Shown: positions 1 to 9,414, counted from the stretch's first letter. The stretch: DNA of 64,000 bases from Planctomycetaceae bacterium (GCA_006969385.1 CP030884.1:2418001-2482000); one strand, 5' to 3'. Numbers and translations are program-made. The notes: generated by a model not told the origin, from the letters alone.

Positions 1-602
1 GCGTGGCCTACTTCAGCCGCGCGTTGGCGCGGGCCATCGGTCTGGAAGAGATCGAGTGCGAGCGCGTGTATCTATCCGGTTTGTTGCATGACATCGGCAA
101 GATCGGTGTGCCCGACGCGGTGTTGACCAAGGCCGGTCGACTGACCGACGAAGAGTTCGACCAACTCAAGAAGCATCCGGAAGTGGGGCATCGGATCCTG
201 GCGCGCGTACGGCAGATCGCCGACTTGGTTCCGGGCGTGTTGTTCCATCACGAGCGCGTCGACGGACGCGGCTATCCGTACGGTCTTGAAGGCAAATCGA
301 TTCCGTTGTTCGGGCGCATCATTTGTGTTGCCGACTCGTTCGATGCCATGACGTCGAACCGTACTTATCGCGCCGCACTGCCGCTGTCGATGGCGATTGC
401 CGAAATCCGTCGGTGCGCCGGAATGCAGTTTGATCCGGAGTTGGCCGAGGCGTTTTTGAGTCTCGATATACCGGCGCTGTTTGAAGAAGCCACGACCGAT
501 GCCCCGGCTGGCAGCGACGTATCGCGCATGGGCGCACTGCGCCGCGCCGATCCGGCGCTGGTCGTTGATTCGCCCAGTATCTCGATACCCGGGGAGCAAT
601 AA
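1..602 (+). CDS. HD-GYP domain protein, C-terminal part (probable c-di-GMP phosphodiesterase)
   Basis: The gene enters from outside the window, so only the C-terminal 200 or so residues are seen. They form an HD-GYP domain: HDIGKIGVPD (HD at visible residues 29-30), KKHPEVG, HHERVDGRGYP (82-92), then DSFDAMTSNRTYR and FDP. This family hydrolyses cyclic di-GMP using a di- or tri-nuclear iron site, and all the usual ligands seem present. The stop is followed 3 nt later by a STAS gene and then pilus motor genes, so a role in c-di-GMP control of surface behaviour is a reasonable inference. Sensor or receiver domains, if any, lie upstream of the window. Confidence 0.9.
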   Translation, partial: VAYFSRALARAIGLEEIECERVYLSGLLHDIGKIGVPDAVLTKAGRLTDEEFDQLKKHPEVGHRILARVRQIADLVPGVLFHHERVDGRGYPYGLEGKSIPLFGRIICVADSFDAMTSNRTYRAALPLSMAIAEIRRCAGMQFDPELAEAFLSLDIPALFEEATTDAPAGSDVSRMGALRRADPALVVDSPSISIPGEQ

Positions 603-605
603 CTC

Positions 606-941
606 GTGCCCACGAAGATCAATGAGTATGGAGCCGTGACGGTCGTTACCACCAATGACGAAATCGGTGGCGAAAGCCTCGCGCTGTTCAAAGACAAGGT
701 CGATAAGCTCTTCGAAAAGGGCGGTCATCAGCTCATCCTGGATTGTTCGGAGCTGGCTGGCGTCGATAGCGAAGGGCTGGAGTATCTGCTCGATCTGCAG
801 GATCAATGCGAAGAGCACCTGGGCGCGCTCAAGATTTGCGGTGCCAGCGAAGCGCTGGCGACCATCCTTCGCATTACCCGACTCGATCGCCGCTTTGAAT
901 TGTTTGGCGACATCGACGAAGCGGTAAAGAGTTTTGGCTAA
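606..941 (+). CDS. STAS domain protein (anti-anti-sigma factor-like)
   Basis: 111 residues starting at GTG (606), almost touching the HD-GYP gene. The whole protein is one STAS domain of SpoIIAA type. The segment LDCSELAGVDSEGLEYLL (residues 45-62) corresponds to the phosphorylation loop, with Ser55 in the place of the usual target serine. Such proteins bind partner-switching kinases or act inside larger signalling assemblies. No partner kinase is visible in the window. It is probably co-transcribed with the HD-GYP gene upstream and the pilus genes downstream. Confidence 0.85.
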   Translation: MPTKINEYGAVTVVTTNDEIGGESLALFKDKVDKLFEKGGHQLILDCSELAGVDSEGLEYLLDLQDQCEEHLGALKICGASEALATILRITRLDRRFELFGDIDEAVKSFG

Positions 942-968
942 CCACTAACCATTGCGAGTATAGCAATC

Positions 969-2687
969 GTGGCTTCCACGACCGAAACATCCACCAAACG
1001 CCCCGTCGGTGCCATTCTCGTCGAGAAGGGATTGGTCACCGAAGAGCAGATCGAGCAGGCCGTTGCCGAACAGGCGGCGCGCGGGCATCGACATCTGTTG
1101 GGCGAATTGCTGATCGAACTCGGGTTCGTCACCGGCGATCAGGTGATGGAAGCCTTGGCCGATGCTTACAACGTGCCGTACGCAAAGCTGTCGCCGCGCT
1201 TGGTCGACCCCAAGATCGTCGATTTGCTCGATCGTGAGTTTCTAGAAAAGCACTCGGTGCTGCCGCTATTTAAGGTGCGCGGCACGATGACGGTGGCGAT
1301 GAGCGAGCCATCCAACGTGTTTCTCTTCGAAGAAATATCGCGATTGGCCGATTGCCCGGTGCAGGTAGTCGCGGCGTCTGCGACCGACATTCAGGCGATT
1401 CTCGGGCAGTATATCAACGCCGCCAACGTCTTCGTTATCGACGACATCATCGAAGACGTCACGGCCGATACCTTCGAGCTGCTCGCCGAAAAATCCGACG
1501 ACATCACCAACCTAGAAGGCATGGCGGGGGATTCGCCCGTTATCAAGTTGGTGAACTACTTGGTTTATTCGGCTGTGAAAGAAGGCGCCAGCGATATTCA
1601 CATCGAGCCCGATGAAAACCGCTTGCGCGTGCGCCATCGCATCGACGGTGTCTTGTATCAAAAGATGACGCCGCCTTCGCAGATGATGGCGCCGGTCGTA
1701 TCGCGTATCAAAATTATGGCCGGCATGGATATCGCCGAGCGCCGTTTGCCGCAGGACGGCGGTATCCACGTGTTGATGGAAGGCCGCCCGATCGACTTGC
1801 GCGTATCGACGCTGCCGAATCTGTTCGGCGAAAAGGTCGTTATTCGAATCATTGATAACACCAAGGCGCTGATCAATCTTGAGACGCTGGGCTTTTCCAT
1901 CGATATGCTCAAGCGATTCCGTACGCACCTAATTAAGCCGCACGGGTTGATACTTGTCACCGGCCCGACCGGTAGCGGCAAGAGTACCACGCTGTATGCG
2001 GCGCTGAGCGAAATCAACGCGCCGGAGCGCAACGTGTGCACCGTCGAAGACCCCGTCGAATACAACCTGCGCGACATCAATCAGTTTCAAGCCAACGACA
2101 AGATCGGCCTGACGTTTCCGATCGTGCTCCGCTCGCTGCTACGACAAGACCCGGACGTCATCATGGTCGGTGAAATTCGCGACAACGATACGGCGCGCAC
2201 GGCCGTGCAAGCCGCGCTGACCGGCCACATGGTGTTGTCGACGTTGCACACGAACGACGCGATCTCTGCTGTCACGCGCTTGCAGAACATCGGCGTTGAG
2301 ACCTTTCTCGTCAGCGCATCGGTAGAAGCGGTCTTAGCGCAACGACTGGTGCGCAAGGTGTGTTCCAACTGCAAAACCGAGGTGGAACCCTCCGTGGCGG
2401 TGCGCGCTGCGCTACGCAAGGCAAAGATCGAGACCGAGAAAGTCGCGCACGGTGAGGGTTGCCCCAAGTGCCACGGCACCGGCTTTTCGGGGCGGATCGG
2501 CGCGTATGAATTGTTCACACCCACCGACGAAATTCGTCAGGCGATTTCGGATGGCATGACGCTGCAGGACTTGCGGCAGCTTGCGCTAAAGACCAAAGCG
2601 GTTACGACGCTATTCGACGACGGTATGCAAAAAGTAAGCTCGGGCCTGACCACCGTGGAGGAAGTCTTCCGTGTATGCTCCAACTGA
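969..2687 (+). CDS. pilB: type IV pilus assembly ATPase PilB / GspE family
   Basis: 572 residues from a GTG start. The N-terminal part (about 12-150) is a MshEN/GspE-N domain. The secretion ATPase core has Walker A GPTGSGKST (332-340), an Asp box DPDVIMVGEIRD (394-405), a His box around TGHMVLSTLHTND (418-430) and a tetracysteine zinc site (C465, C468, C498, C501) typical of PilB/GspE extension motors. It powers pilin polymerisation at the inner membrane. It overlaps the next gene (pilT) by 17 nt and lies in one set with pilC, so the type IV pilus assignment is favoured over type II secretion. No pilin or prepilin peptidase is in the window. Confidence 0.9.
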   Translation: MASTTETSTKRPVGAILVEKGLVTEEQIEQAVAEQAARGHRHLLGELLIELGFVTGDQVMEALADAYNVPYAKLSPRLVDPKIVDLLDREFLEKHSVLPLFKVRGTMTVAMSEPSNVFLFEEISRLADCPVQVVAASATDIQAILGQYINAANVFVIDDIIEDVTADTFELLAEKSDDITNLEGMAGDSPVIKLVNYLVYSAVKEGASDIHIEPDENRLRVRHRIDGVLYQKMTPPSQMMAPVVSRIKIMAGMDIAERRLPQDGGIHVLMEGRPIDLRVSTLPNLFGEKVVIRIIDNTKALINLETLGFSIDMLKRFRTHLIKPHGLILVTGPTGSGKSTTLYAALSEINAPERNVCTVEDPVEYNLRDINQFQANDKIGLTFPIVLRSLLRQDPDVIMVGEIRDNDTARTAVQAALTGHMVLSTLHTNDAISAVTRLQNIGVETFLVSASVEAVLAQRLVRKVCSNCKTEVEPSVAVRAALRKAKIETEKVAHGEGCPKCHGTGFSGRIGAYELFTPTDEIRQAISDGMTLQDLRQLALKTKAVTTLFDDGMQKVSSGLTTVEEVFRVCSN

Positions 2688-3843
2688 TGCGATGAAATTA
2701 TCGCCCGCCGCCCTAGCCGGCACCGGGCACGCGAGTGCGCCGGCTTCTTCCGCTCGGCTCGATGGGTGGTTGCGAGCGCTGGTCGACGCCGGCGGAAGCG
2801 ACTTGTTATTGGTGAACGACGCGCCCGCGCAGGTTCTGGTTGCGGGTAATTGGCGACCGTTGGATGGCGACGTACTCCACGGCGAAGCCATCCTCGACGC
2901 TTTCGACGCGGTCTTAACCAGCGAACAACGCGACGCATTCGCGCGCGAGCGCGACCTCGACTTTGCCCATCAGATCGACGGGCTCGGTCGCTTTCGCATC
3001 AACTTGCACTATCAACGCGGCACGCCTGCGGTCGCCGTTCGTTCGATACCCGGCGCGCCGCCCAAGCTCGCAGACCTCGGCCTGCCCGACGCGGTGCAAT
3101 CGCTTGCCAGTTTCAACAGCGGCTTGGTGTTGGTAACCGGTGGCACCGGTCACGGTAAGAGCACGACCATCGCAGGCTTGATCGAACATATCAACCAGAA
3201 GCGACGGGCGCATATCCTTACCGTCGAAGATCCGATCGAGTATCTGTTCGCAAACGGCCAGTCGATCATCGAACAGCGCGAAGTCGGCGACGATACGCCG
3301 ACATTCGCCAGCGCCCTGCGGCATGTGCTGCGACAAAAGCCCGATGTCATCGTGATCGGCGAAATGCGCGACCTCGAAACGATGGCGGCCGCGCTAACGG
3401 CGGCCGAGACCGGCCACTTGGTGTTGGCGACATTGCATACGTCGTCGGCGGCGCACACGCTGGCGCGCATCATCGATGTCTTTCCCGCCGCGCAGCAAGG
3501 GCAGGTTCGCGCACAGTTGGCTGCGTCGTTACGCGCGATTCTCTGCCAGCGCCTGCTGCCCGATCAGCTTAACGACGGCATGGTGCCTGCGGTCGAGGTC
3601 ATGATGGCCACGCCCGCCATACGTCGCACCATTCGCGAGAATGAAACACATTTGATCTACGGCATGATCGAGACCGGTCGACGCGTCGGCATGTGCACGA
3701 TGGAACAATCATTACGTGAACTGGTCGACTCAGGTCGTGTGAGCCCGACAGACGCAGTGGCGGGCGCATCCGACCCGCTGCGCTTGCAAGCGATGATCGG
3801 TATGGTCGCCGACGATCCGATGCTGGCGGGCGAACCGAAGTAG
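2671..3843 (+). CDS. pilT: type IV pilus retraction ATPase PilT-like
   Basis: 390 residues from GTG at 2671, which sits just after a good ribosome site (GGAGG at 2657-2661) inside the end of pilB; an internal ATG at 2692 is possible. Walker A is GGTGHGKST (157-165). The protein lacks the PilB zinc module, and its C-terminal half carries the PilT signature region TPAIRRTIRENETH followed by GMCTMEQSLRELV. This fits a retraction motor that depolymerises pili. The N-terminus has an extra alanine- and serine-rich stretch of about 30 residues. Overlap with pilB implies coupled translation. Confidence 0.88.
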   Translation: MYAPTDAMKLSPAALAGTGHASAPASSARLDGWLRALVDAGGSDLLLVNDAPAQVLVAGNWRPLDGDVLHGEAILDAFDAVLTSEQRDAFARERDLDFAHQIDGLGRFRINLHYQRGTPAVAVRSIPGAPPKLADLGLPDAVQSLASFNSGLVLVTGGTGHGKSTTIAGLIEHINQKRRAHILTVEDPIEYLFANGQSIIEQREVGDDTPTFASALRHVLRQKPDVIVIGEMRDLETMAAALTAAETGHLVLATLHTSSAAHTLARIIDVFPAAQQGQVRAQLAASLRAILCQRLLPDQLNDGMVPAVEVMMATPAIRRTIRENETHLIYGMIETGRRVGMCTMEQSLRELVDSGRVSPTDAVAGASDPLRLQAMIGMVADDPMLAGEPK

Positions 3844-3931
3844 CGACGTTACACGACGAGTCGTAGTTGGGCCGAGCGTTGACACTTGGTCTCGCGTTGC
3901 ATTTGTTGGATCGAAATCGAGGAAAGAACCG

Positions 3932-5155
3932 ATGGCTGTTTTCTCATATCAGGCGCGCGACAATGCCGGCAATACCGTCGAGGGTACGTTGGAAGCGGCC
4001 AACCGCGCCGAAGCGGCGCGACAAATCCGACGGGACGGCAACTTTGTCGTGCGCGTGGAAGCCGGTGTATCGGTGAAGGCCAAGTCATCCGGCGGCGGCT
4101 CGCGCCGCGGTGGACGTGAAAAGTATAAGCCCGACGATCTGATTTATTTTACCAACCAGATGGCCGTCATGATCGAAACGGGCGTCTCGCTTGCCGAAGC
4201 GTTGGAAGCGTGTTCGCACGAAGGCAACTCGCCGCGCTTCGCCCGCGCACTCGAAGGCGTCATCGCACAAGTGCAAGCGGGTCGCGAACTCTCCGGCGCG
4301 ATGTCGGAGTATCCGACCGTGTTTCCGACGATCTACGTGAGTTTGATAAAGGCTTCGGAAGCATCGGGCCAACTCGGCCCCATCATGAAGCGGTTGGCAT
4401 CTCACCTTGAAGGTCAACGCGAGCTGATCAAGCGCGTGAAGGGTGCCATCACCTACCCGGCCGTCATGGTCACGTTCGCTATCGGCACGACCGTCTTTCT
4501 GGTGACTTATGTGTTGCCGAAGTTTGCCGGTATCTACGCCGGCCGCGAAGACAGTTTGCCAACGTTAACGCGTGTGCTGCTCGGGGCCAGCGACATGTTT
4601 GCGTCGTACTGGATGTATGGCACGGGCGTATTATTGGCGACGGCTGGTGCGGGGTTTTATTACTTCCGCAAGCCCGAAGGTCGGGTGACGTTGGATCGCG
4701 TCTTATTGCGGCTGCCGCTCGTTGGACCGTTGTTTCACAAGACCTATCTGGCCCGCAGCATGCGTACGCTGGGTACGATGATTCAATCGGGCGTGTCGAT
4801 GCTGGAGAGCGTGCAACTCACCAAGAACGTCTGCAAGAGCTTGGCTTACAAACGCATGTGGGATGAAGTCAACCAGCGCGTGGAAGCGGGGCGGCAAATA
4901 TCCGATGCGCTGGCATCCAACCAACAAATCCCGAGGTCGGTGCTGAAAATGCTCGACGCCGGCGAACGCAGCGGTAAGCTCGGCGAAGTTATGAACCGCG
5001 TCGCGGGCTTCTGTGAGGAAGAACTCGACTCGTCGCTTAAGCAAATGACATCGATGATCGAGCCGGCGATTGTGACGTTCCTCGGCATCGTGGTCGGCGG
5101 TCTCGTCCTCGCGATGTTGTTGCCGATCTTCACGATCTCGAAGGCGATTCACTAA
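3932..5155 (+). CDS. pilC: type II secretion/type IV pilus inner-membrane platform protein PilC/GspF
   Basis: 407 residues, ATG preceded by AGGAAAG at 3920-3926. Two T2SSF domains are visible, each a helical bundle followed by membrane helices (around residues 170-200, 220-250 and the C-terminal 375-400). The N-terminus has the usual FSYQARDNAGNTVEGTL start. It is the membrane platform on which PilB and PilT act. It lies 88 nt after pilT and is followed by a terminator at 5260-5294, so it probably ends the operon. Confidence 0.9.
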   Translation: MAVFSYQARDNAGNTVEGTLEAANRAEAARQIRRDGNFVVRVEAGVSVKAKSSGGGSRRGGREKYKPDDLIYFTNQMAVMIETGVSLAEALEACSHEGNSPRFARALEGVIAQVQAGRELSGAMSEYPTVFPTIYVSLIKASEASGQLGPIMKRLASHLEGQRELIKRVKGAITYPAVMVTFAIGTTVFLVTYVLPKFAGIYAGREDSLPTLTRVLLGASDMFASYWMYGTGVLLATAGAGFYYFRKPEGRVTLDRVLLRLPLVGPLFHKTYLARSMRTLGTMIQSGVSMLESVQLTKNVCKSLAYKRMWDEVNQRVEAGRQISDALASNQQIPRSVLKMLDAGERSGKLGEVMNRVAGFCEEELDSSLKQMTSMIEPAIVTFLGIVVGGLVLAMLLPIFTISKAIH

Positions 5156-5259
5156 CTCGAACGCGAACCGATTCGAATTTACTGTATCAAAAAGTTCTTA
5201 AGGGTACCGATTGAATCCGCTAAGGGCTGAGGCTGAGAGCGGCGCAATCGGTGTTCGCG

Positions 5260-5294
5260 ACGGCGTTTCGGGCCAAACCGCAGCCGTTTTTTTT
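5260..5294 (+). terminator. rho-independent terminator after the pilus operon
   Basis: An inverted repeat (ACGGC at 5260-5264 with GCCGT at 5283-5287, and an inner CGG/CCG pair at 5269-5271 and 5278-5280) runs directly into eight T residues (5287-5294). It lies 105 nt after the pilC stop. The rest of 5156-5397 shows no gene. Confidence 0.7.
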
Positions 5295-5397
5295 ACTTTG
5301 GAGTTATAGAGGGTGTAAAATCGACATCGGGAAGGATGTCGATGTTGGTCAATCCCAAATAATTGCGCGGGCATGATTACGAGAAGGATGTGGTTCA

Positions 5398-6291
5398 ATG
5401 GAAAAACTGATTTTGTTCACCTGTATGGCAATGTGTGTTTATTGTACGGGGGACGTCAGTATGCAGGACCAGTTAGCACCGATATTCACAAAGCTGAATC
5501 ATCGTCTCGAACTTGTCATTGAGCTTACTGATCGGCAATCAAAGACTACTCAGACGCAGATGGCGCTCGACCTTACATCGTCAAACGCGACGATTGCTGT
5601 AAATGCTGCTTGGCACCGTGTTTCAAGAAGTTTTGATAAGCCTTGGGCGCCAACTGATCCAGGCATCCCAATTACACGCGAGGCATTGTTCCGGTTTTTG
5701 GGGTTTTTGGAGGGCCGTTTGCGCATGCAGGTCCCACAATTCTGGGCAGATACATTGTTGACTGGAAAGTATCGTTCGAAGCTAAGGGTCGTCTTCGATG
5801 ATTCAATGCTCGAAGATCGCACGGAAACTCTGACACCAAGTAAACCACGTCAATTGAATGGCGGCCTCGAATTCCCCTCGTTAACGCACATATATCGCGT
5901 CCCGAATTCGGAGACCGATGGTGAATTACCAGGAATTGAGAACACTGCGACAATTCTTGAACGAGAGGCTGATGCTTTCGTTATGTTGCAAGATTCTATT
6001 GATCCTGGATGCGAGCTTTTTCGGTTTGAAAGGAAGTCGGGAAAGCTGATATGGAAAACAAATGTTTGGGGAGAACCTACCTTCAATGGCTCCGGTCGAC
6101 TGACGCCGCATCGAATCGAATTGGTTGTAGATAATGACAGAGTATCGGTTTTTGGCGCAAGAGTGGGAAACCTCTATATCGAGACGTTTTCGCTTAATGA
6201 GGGCAAACCCTTGTTACGATTCGGCACTTGCTATGTTAGGTATGTCGACTCAAAAATCTTAGAAACCGCGAATGTGAAAATGAGTGAATAA
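5398..6291 (+). CDS. hypothetical protein, AT-richer than neighbours
   Basis: 297 residues, ATG preceded by AGAAGGA about 10 nt upstream. The N-terminus is short and hydrophobic (MEKLILFTCMAMCVYCTG), which could be a weak signal peptide. The rest is mixed alpha/beta with no motif I recognise. Its base composition and codon use are clearly less GC-rich than the genes on both sides, so recent acquisition is possible. It stands alone, after the pilus terminator and before a hairpin at 6332-6362. Confidence 0.6.
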   Translation: MEKLILFTCMAMCVYCTGDVSMQDQLAPIFTKLNHRLELVIELTDRQSKTTQTQMALDLTSSNATIAVNAAWHRVSRSFDKPWAPTDPGIPITREALFRFLGFLEGRLRMQVPQFWADTLLTGKYRSKLRVVFDDSMLEDRTETLTPSKPRQLNGGLEFPSLTHIYRVPNSETDGELPGIENTATILEREADAFVMLQDSIDPGCELFRFERKSGKLIWKTNVWGEPTFNGSGRLTPHRIELVVDNDRVSVFGARVGNLYIETFSLNEGKPLLRFGTCYVRYVDSKILETANVKMSE

Positions 6292-6331
6292 TTGGAGGAA
6301 TAGCTGACAACATCGGAAAGCAGGAACCATC

Positions 6332-6362
6332 AACTACCACCACTATTCGATTGGTGGTAGTT
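6332..6362. repeat. perfect 10-bp inverted repeat between convergent genes
   Basis: AACTACCACC (6332-6341) pairs perfectly with GGTGGTAGTT (6353-6362) around an 11-nt loop. There is no T-run on either side, so it may be a bidirectional transcription barrier or an mRNA 3' end structure rather than a classic terminator. Confidence 0.6.
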
Positions 6363-6448
6363 AGCGGCTCGAGAACGAGTATGAATGTATATCAACTAAG
6401 GCCGCCCGCAGCGCCGAAGCGCCACGGGCGTGAGGAGGAGGAGAGAGC

Positions 6449-6790
6449 TTAAAGCGGTTGGCTTTGATGCTCGCCGCGCAGTTTGCTTTTGATCTTGCGA
6501 AACATTCGCAGGCGGTGGGCTAGCAAATACAGAAACAGGGTTGCAGGCACCGACGCGTAACCGGCGGCCATGATCCAGCCCGTGATGGGTTCGTTCACAT
6601 CGCCGCCGCCCGTGTCGATGCGGGTTTGAATCTCACTTTGAATCACGCCCAAGTCTTGCTCCATCGAATCGATCTCAGACTTGATGGCGTTGATCTCGTC
6701 GGGCGGTAAGCATCCGGCGGCAAGCGCGGCGGGCGACGACGCGAGCATGAGCCGAATGCCGAACGATTCGTAGCGATCGCGCGCCATCAT
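6449..6790 (-). CDS. hypothetical small membrane protein with coiled coil
   Basis: 113 residues starting at 6790 (tandem ATGs). There is a possible lipobox (LAAGC, residues 23-27), then a heptad-like helix (about 30-58) rich in Glu, Ile and Gln, and one strong membrane segment near residues 70-92 followed by a basic tail. The start overlaps the end of the upstream lipoprotein gene by 4 nt (ATGA), so the two are translationally coupled. Function unknown; an internal start at Met15 would also give a lipoprotein-like N-terminus. Confidence 0.6.
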   Translation of the reverse strand: MMARDRYESFGIRLMLASSPAALAAGCLPPDEINAIKSEIDSMEQDLGVIQSEIQTRIDTGGGDVNEPITGWIMAAGYASVPATLFLYLLAHRLRMFRKIKSKLRGEHQSQPL

Positions 6791-7188
6791 TCCGCCGCTC
6801 CCACGGGTGCTTCCACGGACGCGGCTTCGTCCGGTGCCGTCGTGACGCTCACCTCGTTCTCGGCGACCTCGTTGGGCGGAGCGCTGGCCGCGTTGCCGAA
6901 CATCATCACCTTGGCCGACACGCCGGTGTTGAGATACAGATCGATTGTCTCCCCGATCGACGGCTTTCCCGTCGATTCGACCTCAACGCGATACGCCAGG
7001 TTGTGACGCTCTGCGACTTGAATCGCTTTATCGACCCACGCCATGCGGGCGTTCAAATCGCGATCCTGCTGTTCAGAGGTTAGCTCCGGGTTGATGCCGC
7101 AACCGGCAAGGCAGCAAGCAACAACTCCAAAGCACATCAGCAAACGCAGGGATAACGAGACTCGTAATGGCGAAAACCAAGCGGGCAT
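6787..7188 (-). CDS. hypothetical lipoprotein
   Basis: The ATG at 7188 is chosen because AAGGAG lies 7 nt upstream; the open frame continues further to 7242. The N-terminus is a clear lipoprotein signal (CFGVVACCLAGC), followed by a short polar domain and an acidic, Ala/Glu-rich C-terminal tail. About 133 residues. No known domain recognised. It forms a two-gene unit with the small membrane protein downstream (4-nt overlap). Confidence 0.65.
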   Translation of the reverse strand: MPAWFSPLRVSLSLRLLMCFGVVACCLAGCGINPELTSEQQDRDLNARMAWVDKAIQVAERHNLAYRVEVESTGKPSIGETIDLYLNTGVSAKVMMFGNAASAPPNEVAENEVSVTTAPDEAASVEAPVGAAE

Positions 7189-7386
7189 AGCGGGCTCCTT
7201 TTTTCGGGGTGCAGCGGTACGTAGCCAACCGGTAGCACGCAAACGGCACTATCCGGGCCGTTCAGGAGCCTTATCCCGCGCTTCGCGACCCGTGGGTCTC
7301 ATAATGGTCGCGTGTAGATTTGTAAGCTCGATACACCGCGTCGCGCCCGGCTTGAATCCACGGGCGTTTGCGGCATAAAAGTGGGT

Positions 7387-8184
7387 ATGCGAACTACCAC
7401 ATCCAAAGTCTGCGCGCTGATCGTCTGCGCCGTGTTGACCGTCGGCATGAATAGCGCCGTTTGCGATGCGATCAATCTGCCCAACCCCGACAATCCGGGC
7501 TGTATGGCGCAGGGCGTACCATCGGTCACGCTCACCGTCACCGACGAATCCGGCAATATCCTCGAGACGGCCGACATCTCCTATACCGTCAACGACCAGA
7601 ACTTACAGGTTGGCAGTTGCATCAACGGATGCGAAGACGTCGCGATCACCTTCGATACGCTGGGCGAGTTCGATATATTCGTAACGGCACCCGGATATCT
7701 ATCGCGCACGCTGATCGTCAACGTCACGAGCGACGACGACTGCACGCCCGACACCGAAGAGCGCATCGTCGTGCTCGAAGAAGATGACACGGTCGCCGCG
7801 ATTGCCGGCGCGTGGCGCGCGAACACCGTCTTCGGTTTCATCGATCTGCGCTTTGGCGACAACGGTCAGGCAATCGGCGCGATCTTGTACGACCGCGTGG
7901 CCGGTGGTGATGGCAACATCTACGTCTCGTATAACGGCAATCCGATTCGCGGCGTGAGCGGCCAGCAAATCGCCGTCGAGTCGGCGCAAAACCCGACGCG
8001 CAATGGTGACGTCTTTAACTTCGATGGCACCACGCTCGGGGTACCCGTCGGCTTTATCGATGCGCTGATGACCGAAGACTTCGGCTCGTTGGTCGGCGAC
8101 CAACCCGGTGCTGCCAATCAGTTTATTACCGTGACGTACAGTCGCCTCGGTGATATTCCCACGGCGCTGCAGGACCCTTCTTAA
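7387..8184 (+). CDS. hypothetical secreted protein with carboxypeptidase-regulatory-like domain
   Basis: 265 residues from ATG 7387 (a GTG at 7381 is also in frame). It has a signal peptide (about residues 1-28), then a beta-sandwich-like segment with VTDESGNILETADISY and a later PGYLSRTLIVNV, typical of carboxypeptidase regulatory-like or Ig-like domains, including two Cys pairs. The C-terminal half is beta-rich and unrecognised. It ends one base before the convergent stop of the next gene. Confidence 0.6.
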   Translation: MRTTTSKVCALIVCAVLTVGMNSAVCDAINLPNPDNPGCMAQGVPSVTLTVTDESGNILETADISYTVNDQNLQVGSCINGCEDVAITFDTLGEFDIFVTAPGYLSRTLIVNVTSDDDCTPDTEERIVVLEEDDTVAAIAGAWRANTVFGFIDLRFGDNGQAIGAILYDRVAGGDGNIYVSYNGNPIRGVSGQQIAVESAQNPTRNGDVFNFDGTTLGVPVGFIDALMTEDFGSLVGDQPGAANQFITVTYSRLGDIPTALQDPS

Positions 8185-9066
8185 TCACCGCAGCGCCGCG
8201 CGGTTCATATCTTCGAGCACTTTGATCAACGCCTGCGTGCCCGCGCGGGCGTGACCCATCTCCGCGAGCTTGCGATACATTTGTTCGGCCATGGCCAAGC
8301 CCGGCAGTTGTAAGCCACAGCGCCGCGCTTCATCCAGCGCGAGCCCCATGTCTTTAACGAAGTGTTCGACGTAGAAGCCCGGCGCGAAGTCATTTTTGAG
8401 CATGCGCGGATAGTAATTCGTCAAACTCCATGATGCCGCCGCGCCGCCGCCCACGCTCTTGAGCACCGTTTCCGGATCGAGCCCGACGGCGCGGGCGTAG
8501 AGCAGGCCTTCGCATACCGCAATCATGCCCGCCGCGATGAGGGTTTGGTTGACCATTTTCGTGTGCTGACCGCAGCCGGCCGGCCCTTGATGCACGACGG
8601 TTTTGCCGAGCGTTTCGAAGATAGGTTGCGCACGGTCGAAGGCATCCGGCGCGCCGCCGACCATGATGGATAGGGTTGCGTTTCGCGCGCCGATATCGCC
8701 ACCGCTGACGGGGGCGTCGAGCGATTGAATATTACGTGCGGCGGCGGCTTCGTGAATCTCAACGGCAAGGCTGGGGCTGCTCGTGGTGAAGTCGATCAAC
8801 AACGCGTTGGGTTGCATGGCGGATAATACGCCCGCATCGCCGAGCACGGTTGCGCGCACATCATCGGGGAAACCCAGCATCGTGCAGACGACGTCGGCGT
8901 TGCGCGCGGCGGCTGCAGGGCCGTTGGCCCACGTTGCGCCTGCTTCCAAGAGTGCCTCGGCCTTGGCCTTGGTCCGCGTATAGATGGTGAGCGAATGGCC
9001 CGCGGCCATCAGGTGGCCCGCCATCGGACCGCCCATAACGCCGGTTCCGATCCAGGTGATGTTCAT
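8185..9066 (-). CDS. NAD(P)-dependent 3-hydroxyisobutyrate dehydrogenase family oxidoreductase
   Basis: 293 residues from the ATG at 9066, which puts the Rossmann start MNITWIGTGVMG at the very N-terminus; the longer frame to 9117 adds only an unlikely leader. The GTGVMG dinucleotide loop (7-12), DAPVSGG (118-123) and the catalytic lysine K170 in GCGQHTKMVNQ are all present. The family oxidises or reduces short 3-hydroxy acids such as 3-hydroxyisobutyrate, tartronate semialdehyde or glyoxylate derivatives. Nothing nearby fixes the substrate. It is divergent from the small membrane protein gene at 9138. Confidence 0.9.
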   Translation of the reverse strand: MNITWIGTGVMGGPMAGHLMAAGHSLTIYTRTKAKAEALLEAGATWANGPAAAARNADVVCTMLGFPDDVRATVLGDAGVLSAMQPNALLIDFTTSSPSLAVEIHEAAAARNIQSLDAPVSGGDIGARNATLSIMVGGAPDAFDRAQPIFETLGKTVVHQGPAGCGQHTKMVNQTLIAAGMIAVCEGLLYARAVGLDPETVLKSVGGGAAASWSLTNYYPRMLKNDFAPGFYVEHFVKDMGLALDEARRCGLQLPGLAMAEQMYRKLAEMGHARAGTQALIKVLEDMNRAALR

Positions 9067-9137
9067 GAATTTGCCCCGCTTCGATACCGATGGATCGCCG
9101 CATTCGTGCGACGCCACGCGTATGATGGTTTAGTCAG

Positions 9138-9389
9138 ATGAATGACGAGCCGATCATGACGGATTCTCCAACAATACGCGAGAACCCCGCAGAGGCGGAG
9201 GGCGTACCACTGGCGGCGCAGAACGAGCCGGTCGAGTTGGATTATGCCGCCAGAGGCCGCCGCCGCGATCTGTCCACGCCGCTGGATCGCGGTGTGATGC
9301 GCGTGCTCATGTATGGCATGATGTTCGCAGTCCTCGCGCCGGTCGTGCTGGGCGCGATCGCGATTGTCGCGGCGCTGTTGATTTCTTAG
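9138..9389 (+). CDS. hypothetical small single-pass membrane protein
   Basis: 83 residues (ATG 9138, or ATG 9156). The N-terminal 55 residues are polar and the last 25 form one membrane helix (VLMYGMMFAVLAPVVLGAIA). It lies 25 nt before the metallophosphoesterase gene, so the two may be co-transcribed. Function unknown. Confidence 0.55.
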   Translation: MNDEPIMTDSPTIRENPAEAEGVPLAAQNEPVELDYAARGRRRDLSTPLDRGVMRVLMYGMMFAVLAPVVLGAIAIVAALLIS

Positions 9390-9414
9390 ACGACGGTTCA
9401 ATCATTCCCGCAAC

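Noticed and set aside
969-3843. Type II secretion rather than type IV pilus assignment
   Set aside because: A PilT-like retraction ATPase with its own C-terminal signature is present, which type II systems lack.
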